Source: Leptodactylus fallax (taxonomy: Eukaryota; Chordata; Amphibia; Anura; Leptodactylidae). From it: 64,000 nt of DNA. The position numbers and the translations under genes are program-made. The stretch lies in contig CAMRHE010000648.1 of assembly GCA_947044405.1 (NCBI GenBank), positions 655,370-719,369 of the forward strand, read 5' to 3'. Positions 37,108-49,360 of the stretch are shown here, piece by piece (the stretch's first letter is position 1; every line of letters begins with the position of its first letter). The notes under the pieces were generated by a model. That model had not been told where the DNA came from and did no database searches. It was given only the letters and a program-made list of their open reading frames with translations.

Positions 37108-37586
37108 TTAAAGGGGTATTACCATCTCAAGCATCCTATCTATACTGCTAGCTTATGTAAATTGAAGATTTTTCCTAAATATACTGTATTGCTTTAGCAA
37201 TGCTACTTTGTTTTCCCGCTATGTGAAAGTATTCCTCCCATTGTTTACACAGTGTTTCCATAACACCAGACCAGTGTGATAAGCAGGACAAGTGACATCA
37301 CTCACAGCTCTCAGTTATCTACTGCTCTGCCTTTCAGCTAATTGCAGTTTCCTGATAAAGCTGTGTCTCTTATCTCTCTATGTAAACACTCAGATAACAC
37401 TTATTCCTTCTCTAGAAGGATGTGCATATTATTTCATCTGATTTTATATTAGGTTTCTAGTAATTATAATAAGTATTGTGATACTTCATAGTGTCCTGTT
37501 CAGTAAGCTGGGGAGGAATACAGGAAGTGAGAGGAAGAGACAGCAGGCAAAGCTGCTGAAACAGGGAGATGAGAAAACCCCTTTAA
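37108..37586. mobile_element. T2-like MITE (479 bp)
   Basis: The left end TTAAAGGGGTATTACCATCT and right end, in reverse, TTAAAGGGGTTTTCTCATCT form the terminal inverted repeat, each at TTAA and matching the T2 consensus TTAAAGGRR. The right 200 bp resembles 51730-52033, where another copy has been split by the LTR retrotransposon. Confidence 0.65.
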
Positions 37587-37589
37587 GAA

Positions 37590-38125
37590 GAGAAGGAGCT
37601 AGGGGTCCTGATATCAGACAGCCTCAAAATAAGTGCACAGTGCTGCCAGGCAGCAGGGAAGGCAAGAAGGGTGCTTGGTTGTATAGCTAGAGAAACTACC
37701 AATAGGAAGAGAGAGATTGTGATCCTGCTGCACAGAGTGCTGGGGAGACCATATCTGGAATACTGTGCCCAGTTCTGAAGAACTCCCCTACAAAAAGACA
37801 TAGATAAAATAGAATAGGTGCAAAGGTGGGCAACAAAAATGGTGGAAGGTCTGAAACATTAAACATATTAAAGAAATAGGAGGGAAGTGTTTTTAATTCC
37901 AAAAAAAAAGACAAGAACAAGGGGGAAGTTGGGGGAAGATCAGAAGGAATGTCAGGAAATATTTCACTGAAAGAGTAGTTGAGACTTGGAACAAACTTCC
38001 AGCAGATGTAGTTGAGAAATGTAAGCATGGCTGGTGTAAAATGGTAATAATATAAGGGCAGACTAGATGGATCGTATCGTCTTTTTCTGCTGTAAATATT
38101 CTCTACTTCTGTTTCTACGCTCACT
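37590..38125 (+). pseudogene. LINE (CR1/L3-like) reverse-transcriptase C-terminal relic
   Basis: Plus-strand translation near 37720-37850 gives LLHRVLGRPYLEYCAQF, then KDIDKIE, then VQRWATKMVEGL. This follows the classic C-terminal pattern of non-LTR reverse transcriptases (LVRPHLEYC.QFW, KDI..LE.VQRRATK). Later phrases fit the family's 3' region, including GGGCAGACTAGATGGATCGT near 38057 followed by a CTTTTTCTGCTGTAAATATT tail. Several stops and frame changes are present, so this is an old 5'-truncated copy. Confidence 0.65.
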
Positions 38126-38659
38126 AGGCGAGGTTATTAAAGTTCAGCACACCTACCCACCTCACCCAAAGCTTAATACCCTCAGATTTGGGCTCCATGC
38201 ACATAACCGTCTGCTTTGTAGGTGTGCTAGCTGTATTTTTTTATAGAACACTGACCCATTCATCTGTATGGCCATATACACCCGCCCATGTATTATCACA
38301 AGCCTGGGAAGGTGGCTGTGAGCCCAGGGCAGAACTTAGGACAGGTCCTATACCTGTCAGTTTTGTGGCCCAGGGTCATGGAGGTACAGGCAGCACATAG
38401 ATGTCATCCATGTGCCGTTTAATCACGGCCCAGATACATGTAGACAGTCGCGTGCATATAGCCTTACATTATACAGCTGTAAATGCATCACTGTTTATAT
38501 GTTAGTCCTCATTGTTATATCTTTTCAGATGTTACAGCGGATGGAAAGGTTAATGAAGAAAACTCTGGTTGAACACCAAAGGCATGCCCACTGTGGATGT
38601 GGTAGGCTGGAGTGCGAAACGGTTTACGCTTGTGTACTGGTACGATACAACACTATCTA

Positions 38660-40281
38660 CAGTGCCTTGCGAAAGTATTCGGCCCCCTTGAACTTTTCAA
38701 CCTTTTGCCACATTTCAGGCTTCAAACATAAGGATATAAAATTTAAATTTTTTTGGTGAAGAATCCACAACAAGTGGGACACAATCGTGAAGTGGAACGA
38801 AATTTATTGGATATTTTAAACTTTTGTAAAAAATAAAAAACTGAAAAGTGGGGCGTGCCAAATTATTCGGCCCCCTTAAGTTAATACTTTGTAGTGCCAC
38901 CTTTTGCTGCGATTACAGCTGCAAGTCGCTTGGGGTATGTCTCTATCAGTTTTGCACATCAAGAGACTGAAATTATTGCCCATTCTTCCTTGGAAAACAG
39001 CTGGAGCTCAGTGAGGTTGGATGGAGAGCGTTTGTGAACAGCAGTTTTCAGCTCTTTCCACAGATTCTCGATTGGATTCAGGTCTGGACTTTGACTTGGC
39101 CATTCTAACACCTGGATACGTTTATTTGCGAACCATTCCATTGTAGATTTTGCTTTATGTTTGGGATCATTGTCTTGTTGGAAGATAAATCTCCTTCCCA
39201 GTCTCAGGTCTTTTGCAGACTCCAACAGGTTTTCTTCCAGAATGGTCCTGTATTTGGCTCCATCCATCTTCCCATCAATTTTAACCATCTTCCCTGTCCC
39301 TGCTGAAGAAAAGCAGGCCCAAACCATGATGCTGCCACCACCATGTTTGACAGTGGGGATGGTGTGTTCAGGGTGATGAGCTGTGTTGCTTTTACGCCAA
39401 ACATATCGTTTTGCATTGTGGCCAAAAAGTTCGATTTTGGTTTCACCTTCTTCCACATGTTTGGTGTGTCTCCCAGGTGGCTTGTGGCAAACTTTAAACG
39501 AGACTTTTTATGGATATCTTCGAGAAATGGCTTTCTTCTTGCCACTCTTTCATAAAGGCCAGATTTGTGCAGTGTACGACTGATTGTTGTCCTATGGACA
39601 GACTCTCTCACCTCAGCTGTAGATCTCTGCAGTTCATCCAGAGTGATCATGGGCCTCTTGGCTGCATCTCTGATCAGTCTTCTCCTTGTTTGAGATGAAA
39701 GTTTAGAGGGACGGCCGGGTCCTGGTGGATTTGCAGTGGTCTGATACTCCTTCCATTTCAATATGATTGCTTGCACAGTGCTCCTTGAGATGTTTAAAGT
39801 TTGGGAAATCTTTCTGTATCCAAATCCAGTTTAAACTTCTCAACAACAGTATCACGGACCTGCCTGGTGTGTTCCTTGGTCTTCATGATGCTCTCTGCGC
39901 TTTAACCAGAACCCTGAGACTATCACAGAGCAGGTGCATTTATACGGAGACTTGATTACACACAGGTGGATTATATTTATCATCATCAGTCATTTAGGAC
40001 ATCATTGGATCATTCAGAGATCCTCACTGAATTTCTGGAGTGAGTTTGCTGCACTGAAAGTAAAGGGGCCGAATAATATTGCACGCCCCACTTTTCAGTT
40101 TTTTATTTTTTACAAAAGTTTAAAATAACCAATAAATTTCGTTCCAATTCTTGTCCCATTGTGTCCCACTTGTTGTTGATTCTTCACCAAAAAATTATAA
40201 TTTTTTATCCTTATGTTTGAAGCCTGAAATGTGGCAAAAGGTTGAAAAGTTCAAGGGGGCGAATACTTTTGCAAGGCACTG
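38660..40281 (-). mobile_element. Tc1-like transposon copy F (1,622 bp)
   Basis: The ends CAGTGCCTTGCGAAAGTATT and (reverse) CAGTGCCTTGCAAAAGTATT are flanked by TA (38658-38659 and 40282-40283), with inverted repeats of roughly 200 bp. It is a third Tc1 family in the window, distinct from A, B/D and C/E. Confidence 0.9.
38881..39886 (-). pseudogene. Tc1-like transposase, frameshifted with stops (copy F)
   Basis: The start is the ATG of MKTKEHTRQVRDTVVEKF at 39886. Conserved pieces include STVQAIILKWKEY with a GRPSK hook, [16 protein letters not shown] and [14 protein letters not shown], so the DD34E core is visible, and the end KGGTTKY at 38881. The frame is lost near 39830, changes again around 39430-39460 close to the first catalytic Asp (GETKIELFG, where GE replaces the usual SDE), and has a stop near 38960. 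It is therefore inactive. The ORF-like pieces total the usual 340 residues. Confidence 0.87.
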
Positions 40282-40353
40282 TAACACTAATTTTGTATTA
40301 AAGCTGTGGCTGACCCACATTTCCAAAAAAAGAGTTATATCTCATGTCATTAT

Positions 40354-40710
40354 TTAAAGGTTTTTTTCCAGGGACGGTTTCAATACTCACTTCCCCCAGG
40401 TTCATTTGTGGACAAACCACTAGTTTCTGGGCTGATTCTGACATAGGTCATGAGATCAAAATCAGCACCTGGCCCCGAGTCACCCCATCTCTTCTCTCCT
40501 CTCCCATTTACTATAGTCAGCCAGCCCCCATAGCACAGGTAATTACTTGACTGTGAGATCGGAGAAGGAGGCGGAGCAACCTTGGCGTCGAAGCGCTGCT
40601 TCCGATCACGTGACCCAGGGGTCATGAATCGATCCCAAGGCCCCCTGATCCATCATCATCATCTGCCGGATCAGTTAAATGAATTTATACTCCCTGGACA
40701 ACCCCTTTAA
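40354..40710. mobile_element. T2-like MITE (357 bp)
   Basis: The ends TTAAAGGTTTTTTTCCAGGG and (reverse) TTAAAGGGGTTGTCCAGGGA form an imperfect inverted repeat with TTAA at both tips. The interior is unremarkable and non-coding. Confidence 0.6.
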
Positions 40711-42156
40711 GGTTAATTTAGTTGACCATTAATAATTTCAGTACATGCCCTATTGTATGTAGTTGTAGTTTATAGTTTACATGTAGTTTGTATCAGGATC
40801 GACACTTCTTTATTGAACATGTACATATTTATTCTCATTTCTTTGACTTCAGAGGTATTCAGCATTATATAACTTATACAACCCACATAATGTTTCAGAA
40901 CATCCTGTAGGAGTGTATCATCGCTGCAGTATGCTTTCTTATTTATTGCTAGCACTCATTTGTCTTACAGTCTTTGAATTGCTCTGAAGGTTTATTGTTT
41001 TTTCCCTTAATAAACTGAAGATCATGAAAAGCTGTAAATGAACCTTTCATATTACAGGAATGCTTGCTATACACCTTCTATGAGCATCGGGGAATTTGTG
41101 TTATAAAATGTAAAAGGGCTTTTATATAGACATCAGCAAGAAATTAAGAATATTGAATGTAGTCCTACTCAAGTGCAGTAAATGTTTTCTTCCCTATGAG
41201 TTTACCTGAAGCAATTTGCAGCTACTTTTGTGGATTGAGGCTAGGCAATCTCAATGTAATCCTTTTAAAATCCACAAAAAAGGCCTGCTTTTGCTATGAA
41301 GCAGCGCCACTCATGTCTAATGGCTGTGTCTGGAAATGCAGCTCATTTATACTTTACTTACTTAAAGGGGTCGTCCTGTTATGGACACTTATCCGCTATC
41401 CACAGGACAGGGGATAAGTGTCCGATTGCTGGAGCCCAATTGCCAGTCCCCCAGTGATCAGGAGGACGGGGTCCAAAAGTCCCCCTAAGGCCTTTCTGTG
41501 AATGGAGTGCTAGTACATTTATTCACTTCTATGGGGCTGCGGGCATTGCTGGAGAATAAAAGAATAAGGGAATAAAAAGACTGTCTGTTATGTTAAAGGA
41601 ATTTTTATTTATGGCCTATGCTTAGCATAGTCCATACATTTCTGATTTTTAGGGGCCAGCAGATGACCACACATGGATCAGCTGTTTGGGGCCATTTCGG
41701 AGACCTGTACTATACACTGCTTGGAGTTGGAAACAGATTACTCCATGCCTTGAATAGCGGCTGCATGTCCTCATTACAGCTCTCCTTCCATTGGAGTCAA
41801 TGGGAGCTGAGCTATAGTACCAGCACCTGTCCACTATACAGGGCACAGAGCCAACCGTGTGCACTGTATAGTACATACCTCCAAACTGATCTGTACAGGG
41901 GGGAAAGGGAGCATAGTTTAGATATTTAAAGCCTTCCAGATATCCGCTGTATTCAGAACTATAAACATGGCGCATGCCCAGCAGCTGAGCAGGCACCATA
42001 GCCGCCAGATCTCAACTGTTTTACACAGTGGATACTCGGCTGGCAACAAAGACAAAGTCTGATTTTTCTGGTATTGTCCAATTCAGATGCCGTGGTCAGT
42101 TACAACCAAGGCATCTGAAGAGCAGTGACACATGGGCACCGCCATACTGACTAGGA
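40711..42156. other. Intergenic stretch with one-ended MITE pieces
   Basis: No gene is visible. At 41362 a TTAAAGGGGTCGTCCTGTTA end of a T2-like element is followed by an inner inverted pair (CACTTATCC and GGATAAGTG near 41387 and 41413). 41690-42000 resembles other diverged frog repeats. The rest is AT-rich. Confidence 0.45.
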
Positions 42157-42754
42157 CAGTGATGGTCAACCTTTTGAGCTCGGTGTGTCAAAATTCGCCA
42201 AAAAACTTGGATGGTGTGTCACTTCGAGAAAAACCCATAATTTTGTGATATTTGTAGCTCTAATAACAAAAAGTTATAATGTTAATATATGTACTGTATA
42301 TAATAAACCAAAAACAAATAATTCTTTACATAACTTAATTAGTGACTTTTTTGTTGCTGAATTTCTTTGACCAAATCTTCAATTGAAGGTTGGTATTTCG
42401 TACACTTCAAGCTTCAATAATGGAATTCACTAAGAGACAACTACACTGTCTGCTTGCTGGCTTCACTAAGCGATATAATATGGCACCGTTCGCGCCGCGC
42501 TTGCCCTGCCTCCGGATGCTGACACTGTCTGATTGCTGATCTGGCTTCACTTAGGTGAGGTAATATGGCACCGTTCGCATCAACATCCGGAGGTGGGGCA
42601 AGCATAGCACCTTAATGAAGCCTGCAAGTAGTCATTGTTATCGGTGGCGGGTGAAGCTCGGCAAGCTCAACACGAACTGCGCCATGACACGCGTGTCGGC
42701 AAAATGCCTCGGCGTGTCACTGCTGACACGCATGTCATAGGTTTGCCATCACTG
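42157..42754. mobile_element. hAT MITE (598 bp) with exact 8-bp target duplication
   Basis: The ends CAGTGATGGTCAACCTTTTG and (reverse) CAGTGATGGCAAACCTATGA are typical hAT termini, and GACTAGGA flanks both sides (42149-42156 and 42755-42762). The interior has GGTGTGTCAAAATTCGCC near one end and GGCGTGTCACTGCTGACACG near the other. There is no transposase frame. The exact duplication indicates an intact, comparatively recent insertion. Confidence 0.8.
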
Positions 42755-44768
42755 GACTAGGAGGTGGCGATCTGTTACATTATCAGGTAGGAACCTATTG
42801 ATGGCTCCCAGGCCTGTCATTACAATGCTTCTACTACACATCGCAATAGCCAGTATGTAATAGAAGTGAATAGATTTACAATATATACTGCTGTGCATTA
42901 GTATTTACATTAGTGATCAGATCAGCTAGGGTTCAAGCCCTCAGGGGGGCTCCAAAAGTAAAGTAAAAAAATGTAAAAAGTTTAAAAAATAAATAAACAA
43001 ATAAAAAGTTTCAAATTCCCTCTTTCATTAAAAATAACCAAAACCAAGCATTCACATATTAGATATCCCTTTACCTGAACTACAGTATAAACATATACAA
43101 ATATATATAGAATTTTTGTAAAAGTATTAAAACCTAACAAAAACCATATACATTTGGTATTGCTGTGATGTCATTTGTCGCATTAATATGTCATGTTGTC
43201 TGTACAGTGAATGCTGTAAAAACAAAACCCATAAGAAAATGCTGCAATTGCAGATCTAAATTTTTATCCACCTCAAATGGTATCAATATGAAGTACGTTT
43301 AGTCCTGCAAAAAATAAGGTGCAAGGCGTCAAATTTTTGCTTCAGGAATTTGAAGCAGATTTTTTCTGTTTGACAAAAACTGATGCAGATTTTGATGCTG
43401 AATTTGAAGTGGTGAGAAGAGGGCCACTATATTTTTCCTTTATTGGGCAGGGCCAAATTCTAAATACCGCAAGATTTTGACAAATTGCGTTTATTTTCCA
43501 CCTCCTATTCATTTCAGCGGGAGTTCTGAGGTGGAATCCGCCTGACGAATGAGCAATATCCAATTTTTTTCTGCTAGCTGAAAAAAAAATCAGCTGCTGC
43601 CTCCCACTGAAATGAATGGGAGGCAGATTACAGATTTGAGGAAGATTCCACATCCTACATGTGAACACTTCCTTACACTAAACCAGACTTTCTGGATTTT
43701 CTGTAGACTACATCATTTATATCAAGGTAATCTGATTATACACATGAAATAATCTTGAGATGGTTTGTGGGGAAAGGTCTGCAGTTTTTTCATATAAATC
43801 TACACATATACCATTAAGAAGACTAAAGTCCCAAACAGAAGGCAGGATATTCTGCAGAAATCTTACTCACATTTTGACCTTAAGTCTGAGTCTTTCACAA
43901 CAACACTAATAGCTGCACATTATAATTTTATTTAGAAATAAATATATATTTGATCCACTTGCTAATTGTACAGCAATATTTGATTTCACCACTAGGTGGC
44001 GATATTTGTACAGATTTTATGCATTGCAGATGAATTCTCTCCATAGGCATTAGTAGCACATAAAGAATAATAGACTACAATTCTAATGTATTGTTCTATT
44101 GTTTTTTATCTGTTTATGAGAGTGCGCATCCTTCTGGTGACATGGTTTCTCTTTCTAGCAGCCCCTTATCAGTGAAATGACACTCTATGTAAGATTGTTT
44201 AATGTGAGGTTCAGACTGGGCTAGAAAAACAGAGCTCTCAGCATGGAGTAGGTTAATTGAGGACAAGCTTCAGTACATGAAGAACAGTTTTTATACATCT
44301 CCTAATTCTTTTATATATATTTTTATAGCAGCCTTTCATTTATCTACAATACACAAACAGAAATCATGCAGTGGTTAAATATAAGGGGCTGAATTCACAA
44401 AGCATCCCCTATGTATTGTCAGACAGGTATCCGGGACCACCAGAGTGAATGTTTGAGCAGAATAAGGTTAGGGCTACACAGTGACTTTGGTTGTAAAACA
44501 TACAAGTCGCGTGACTAGGAGCAATGTTACCTACCATGCAACCTATGCAATTGTGTATTTTTTTTAATTGGCCATTACCTATTGTATTATTTCAATAAGT
44601 AATGGCCAATATTAATTAATTAATTATTTGTCAGCGCTCCTCCCTCCTGGCTCCTCCTCCTCAGCTCAGAGTCCTTCCTCAGAAGCCGCCATGATACTGT
44701 AAGCATACGGATGGAATGTGCAACAGCTTGGCTGTACAGCGGATGTGACAGACAAGTGTAGAAACCAC
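42755..44768. other. AT-rich intergenic stretch
   Basis: No gene. 42925-43020 resembles a diverged A-rich frog repeat (CCCTCAGGGGGGCTCCAAAA followed by AAATAAA-type text). 43320-43680 has a MITE-like inner part. Nothing else is recognisable. Confidence 0.45.
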
Positions 44769-44878
44769 TAAGGCTAGGTTCACACCTGCGCCCGGTCTCT
44801 GCTCGGGGTTTCCGTCCCCGAATCCGCTTAAAAAATGCGGAGAGAAAAGTCCCAAACGCATGTGTGAACCTAGCGTAA
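44769..44878. mobile_element. Very short MITE (about 110 bp), GGCTAGGTTCACAC type
   Basis: The left end TAAGGCTAGGTTCACACCTG and the right end, in reverse, TACGCTAGGTTCACACATGC form an inverted repeat around a G/C-rich core. The element at 51349-51559 has the same termini. Confidence 0.65.
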
Positions 44879-47800
44879 GTATGAGTGTAGAGGCACTAAG
44901 AGGGTATTATACTGTGTGTGGGGTCAGTAAGGGGGAAGTATACTGTTGGGGTGCACTAAGGGAGCAGTGTACTGTGTAGGGACACGAAGGGACAGTAATA
45001 GGGGGACCCCCTTATAACTTTGCTTGGGGCTTGTGAAAGTCCAAATCCTCCCTTGCATGTGACCAAAAAATATGTTCAATTTGTCTGTTACTGCAGTTCA
45101 ATGCTCAGACTGGCTGACTAGTAGCATCTCTCTACAGTAAAGTATAGTACTACTACTATGGGATAGGTCAGTATCTGATTTGTGGGGGCGGACACCCAGA
45201 CCTCATACAGATCAGGAGTGCTTTGAATAGGTACAGCCTGCACACACTCCCCGTCCACTGCGGAAACTTCCAGTACCTGGAGGCTACTGGAAAAGTTGAC
45301 CTATGACCTCCACAGATCACATACTAATGACTGGACAGATCACATACTGATGACACTTTGGGTTTTGACAACCCCTTTAAATGCACATGTAATGTAAAGC
45401 GATGTAATGTACAACATACCTTTAATTTCGTAGGCCGCAGCGCTAGGCTGAGCTGAGTTGAAGTCACATGCCAATAGAAGTTAGCATGTGAATAGGTGCA
45501 CGCCCAACATCAGTTGCAGGTGATACAGTAGAGAGCACATGGAGAAGTCACAGATGGCGATGGAATCCACATGAGACACAGTGGGGAAGATTTATGAAGA
45601 CTGGTATATTCAATGCCAGTCTTCATATCCCCATGCACTGGCAGAGGGTGCTCCTCATTTCTGAAGAGTTACAGATGTATGTTATTTAGCATTTTTTATT
45701 GCACTACAGGTTCAATGTAATTCACTGCTGTTGATAGAACAATTAATAAAAAAAAAGTTCTAGCCTCCTTAGTTTTTCAGAAGGTAGGAGGACCTTGGGC
45801 TAGGTGCTAAATGGAGGGTTTCCCCCTCCTTAGATAGCAAATGGGTGCTGTGGCACTGGCACCTGTGTGCCATGTACTCTTCAAATGTAGAGGGACAAGT
45901 GACTAAGCCTCAAGCCTGAAGTGAGGCATAGTGCAGCACGGCCTGAGTTGAGGCCTACACCGACTGGGCCCAAGTTGGGCCAAGGGTGTGCTGTTGCAGA
46001 TGCATAGCACACAGCAAGCTCCATGAAGACAGTGTACAGTTTGTCATATCTCCTAACTTTCAAAGGACTGAAGAGGGATAAAATTTGCCACAAATTTAAG
46101 AATCGTAAGCTCCACCTCCAGCCCTGCCCACTTCCACTTTGGTTCTGCCTATTTCCATCCCTTGTCCCTTTGTGCCCCCACACATTACAGTGCCAATTTA
46201 ATGGCTCTGACACAGATATCATGTCCCCTTGTGGTGCTCACAAAGTATAATCTCCCCTTTTACTCTCTTTTCCTCATTCCCCCAAGCCCTCTCTGGTCCC
46301 TGCTGCCAGTGCCTTGGGAACAACAGGCGCAATATAGTGACGTCACTACATTGCCCCTTCCTGTTTCCCAGCAAAGGATGGTTCACTGAATCTGGGATAG
46401 TCGGGAGATATGGTCGGCAGAGAAGTGGCAAGTGCCAGTGAAAAGAACTGTGTTTAATGCAATTATTTTCTGGGTCCTTTGTACCATCTCTGTGTCACTC
46501 CAGGTTCTGGGTTAACTACCTCCACAACTGCCACTACCACCTTACCTGGTAACTCTTTACCCTGTCCACAACCCTTACAAACTTGTGTGTGACAAAGTAC
46601 TGAGGCCAGAACAGCACCATCTGCAACTGTACTGCTGAGAGAGTAAGAGATACTGTCAGAGACTATTGTTGTGCTGTGATGTGATGTGTAGCTATACAAG
46701 CTATATAACCACTAAGCCTGTTGCCTCTGTAAGACTATTTGTACCAACCATGCTTGCTGCTTCAAACCGAATAAAACCCCTATTCTAGTTCAGGCGTTGC
46801 TCTCAGGTGGGCCCCCAGATATACCACTCTTAAGGACAATTATCCTGGTAAGCATGGCAAGAAGTGGCATTGCCCCCTTTTAAGGACAGCTCCATTTTGT
46901 TTTTCTAGTATATTGTGTACTGTACAGGAGTTTGTAGAAGCTCTTGTCCTTTATAGACCCTAGAAAGAGATTTACAGCCTCCAGCAACTCTTTCTAAATT
47001 TTGTATGCTAAGATTTTCATTATTTCTTATTTATTTATTTTTTGTTACTTATTTTGAGTTTACAGCTCGGTGGCTTCAGAACTTAATGCTAGTTTTCTAG
47101 ACTTACAGTGTCTCCAACTTATAATTGTCATCCCATAACTACTTTGTTGGTAATGTTAAACACTGTATATAAGATCAGTGAAGATATCTGCAGAATAATT
47201 TAGTTATTCCCAGGACTATAACTATACCAATGGTGCATCAGCTTTATCTAGAGGAATGAAGGTTTCTGCAACACCACAGAAGGGGGCTCTTTACAGTAAG
47301 AGCAGTAGACTGTAAGGGTGTGCAGTGTTGGCAACAGAGTTCATATATACTCCTCTGCTTTTTCTGACAATTAGTAGATAACTTGTTCTGTAAAGCCACA
47401 TGTACCCCATCTTTAGCGGCACACCGGTGGGAAGGAAGTCTCCGTCTCCTCCCACACATAATCATGAAGGCTTGTTCTATCAGTGACTCGGGTCTAGTCT
47501 GCACCAAGGCCAGTGATTATTTTAACACCTTCACAGTCAATGTCTTTTACCACAGGAACAGTAATTACTTAAGCAGCCAGCCTCTACAAGTTCACCAACA
47601 CACTTTTACTAGCACACTTCACTACCTGCAATCCTAACTGGTCAATGTTCTTGAATAGTGGGTGTTGGAATTGTTACTTTCTGAAAGGTGTGCTAAGTGG
47701 TTTACACTCCCAGATTCTGGTCTCAATTTGTAGCTTGCTTGCATCCTCATCCAACCTACATGTTGTGCTGAGGCAAGATGGTGCCTCTGCTCTGTGTCTG

Positions 47801-48029
47801 GATGGTTCCACAGGACTATTACACTGTTAAGAACCCATTTTGTATTCCTGGCACTCCATCTGTATGGGTTCACATATTCATTGTGCTCCAGGTCCCATTT
47901 CTGTTCTCTTAGTCTTCCCTCTATCTTGTGGAGTGATGCAGTATACCTAGGCTGTTGAGAACCCAGGGACCGGCTCCCTGTGGTGACATGGCAGAGAACC
48001 TCCTGTAATATAACACTATGGCATTTTGG
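44879..48029. other. Intergenic stretch with diverged repeats
   Basis: No gene is supported. 45170-45380 ends GACAACCCCTTTAA, a T2-like right end. 45990-46450 looks like an interspersed frog repeat (ATATCTCCTAACTTTCAAAG, ACTCTCTTTTCCTCATTCCC, GTGACGTCACTACATTGCCC). Open frames of 70-113 codons overlap it on both strands and have no recognisable domain. 47244-47873 shows nothing identifiable. Confidence 0.45.
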
Positions 48030-48198
48030 CAGCAGAAGTTGTCATTGACAGTTGTCATTGTCAAACGGAGCCTGGATGTGTGCCTTGATAGATTTTTAGC
48101 CAGGTAGGAATTTTTCACCTAAATTATATTCTGCCTCATAAGCTCATAAGTCTTTTTTTGGAACAACATTGCAAGAAAATAGTTAATTAGATGGACTT
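48030..48198 (+). repeat. LINE 3' tail remnant (CR1/L2-like)
   Basis: AGCCTGGATGTGTGCCTTGA, then AGCCAGGTAGGAATTTTTCA, then TTTTTTTGGAACAACATTGC and TTAGATGGAC follow the order of phrases seen in the 3' regions of amphibian CR1/L2-type LINEs. It is not coding. Confidence 0.5.
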
Positions 48199-48327
48199 TA
48201 AAGAGGTTTTCTAGCCTGAAATCGAATTTTCATACTGATGACCTATCCTGTGGAACTCCACAAGGATCATCTGTTCTAGCAGCCTCTAGGTGCCAGAAAC
48301 TGCTAGTTGGTGCGTGGTGCATGCAGC

Positions 48328-49120
48328 CAGTGGGGTAGCAGCTCCCACAGGGCTCGGGACATTAGGGGGCTCGGCGGGCCCCTGATGTTTTTTTTTGTTT
48401 TTGTTTTTTTTTATAATAGGCCATTACCTGCTGGTGTAACACCAGCAGGTAATGGGTCCTATTTACTTACCGATCCCCGCTCCTGCTCACGGCCACCTGC
48501 GCCTCCCAGTCTGCGGAAGAGAAGTTGCTATGAGCAGGAGCAGGGATCAGTAAGTAAAGCGGCAGGCTGTGAACCCCACAAACAATGCTATCATTATACT
48601 CTTTTCAGACCCCAGAGTATAATGATTGGAGGTCCAGGGGAGGTGAGGGAACATAAAAACACTGTTACTTACCTCTCCTGTGCTCCAGCAGGCTTTGGGC
48701 CTCCTTAGTGACGTCCCAGACGTCACGTGGGCCAGGCCGACGTTTTTATGTGTCGTGACGCCAGACTGGTGACAGCTGGTTCAACATTGAAGAAGGCCAA
48801 AAGTAGCGGGGAGTGCGCCGGAGCCAGGGAGAGGTAAGTAACACAGTTTTTTATGTTTGTATCCTCCCCTGGGTCTCCGATCATTTTCAGACCCCAGAGT
48901 ATAATAATTGTTTATGGGCGGTCCACAATGGGGCATAATACTGTGTGCAGGGGCCACTATAGGGCATACTACTATGTGCAGGGGCCACTATGGGGCATAA
49001 TAGTGTGTGTAGGGGCCAGTATGGGGCATAATAGTGTGTGCAGGAATGCGTTTTGTGCAGGGGGGCGGGGCCATGTCATATGTTCGCCTTGGGGCCCAGC
49101 CATTCCTAGTTACGCCACTA
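48328..49120 (-). mobile_element. Non-autonomous hAT element (793 bp), second copy of the 12212 family
   Basis: CATGCAGC flanks it on both sides (48320-48327 and 49121-49128). The right end, in reverse, reads TAGTGGCGTAACTAGGAATG, matching the left end of the element at 12212, so orientation is opposite. The left end CAGTGGGGTAGCAG has lost about ten bases relative to the other copy. It carries about four units of the 31-bp minisatellite (48925-49055), the shared hairpin (48595-48625) and a 35-bp perfect palindrome (48421-48455). Confidence 0.8.
48421..48455. repeat. 35-bp perfect palindrome
   Basis: CCATTACCTGCTGGTGT is followed by a central A and then its exact complement in reverse, giving 17-bp arms with a single unpaired base. 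It lies inside the hAT element and is absent at the corresponding place in the copy at 12212-13157. Confidence 0.9.
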
Positions 49121-49360
49121 CATGCAGCACTGCTGCTCCTATTCAAGTAATAGGAGCGACCCTTCAGTTCTCTGGAACCATGGCAGTGCAGTGGATGGGG
49201 ATTCTACACCGCTCCTATTACTTTGACACTTGGAGGCTGCTAGAACAGAAGATCTGTGTGGGGTCATGGTGTTGGACACCAACCAGCCACATACTTATCT
49301 ATCTTGTGGATAAGTCATGAGTATGAAAATTCGATTTGGGGCTGGAAAACCCCATTTGGC

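Larger units (their letters stand above)
48198..49360. mobile_element. T2-like MITE split by a hAT insertion
   Basis: TTAAAGAGGTTTTCTAGCCT, with ATCGAATTTTCATACTGATG a few bases on (left), is matched in reverse by the right end CCAAATGGGGTTTTCCAGCC and ATCGAATTTTCATACTCATG. The two halves belong to one inverted-repeat element, interrupted at 48328-49120 by a complete hAT element. The right terminal TTAA has mutated. Confidence 0.65.

Noticed and set aside
42925..42945. GGTTCAAGCCC resembling a tRNA B box
   Set aside because: No A box, acceptor stem or cloverleaf can be drawn around it; probably part of an A-rich repeat.
45881..46441. Cluster of 70-113 codon frames on both strands
   Set aside because: Overlaps an interspersed frog repeat, with no recognised domain, start context or splice structure.
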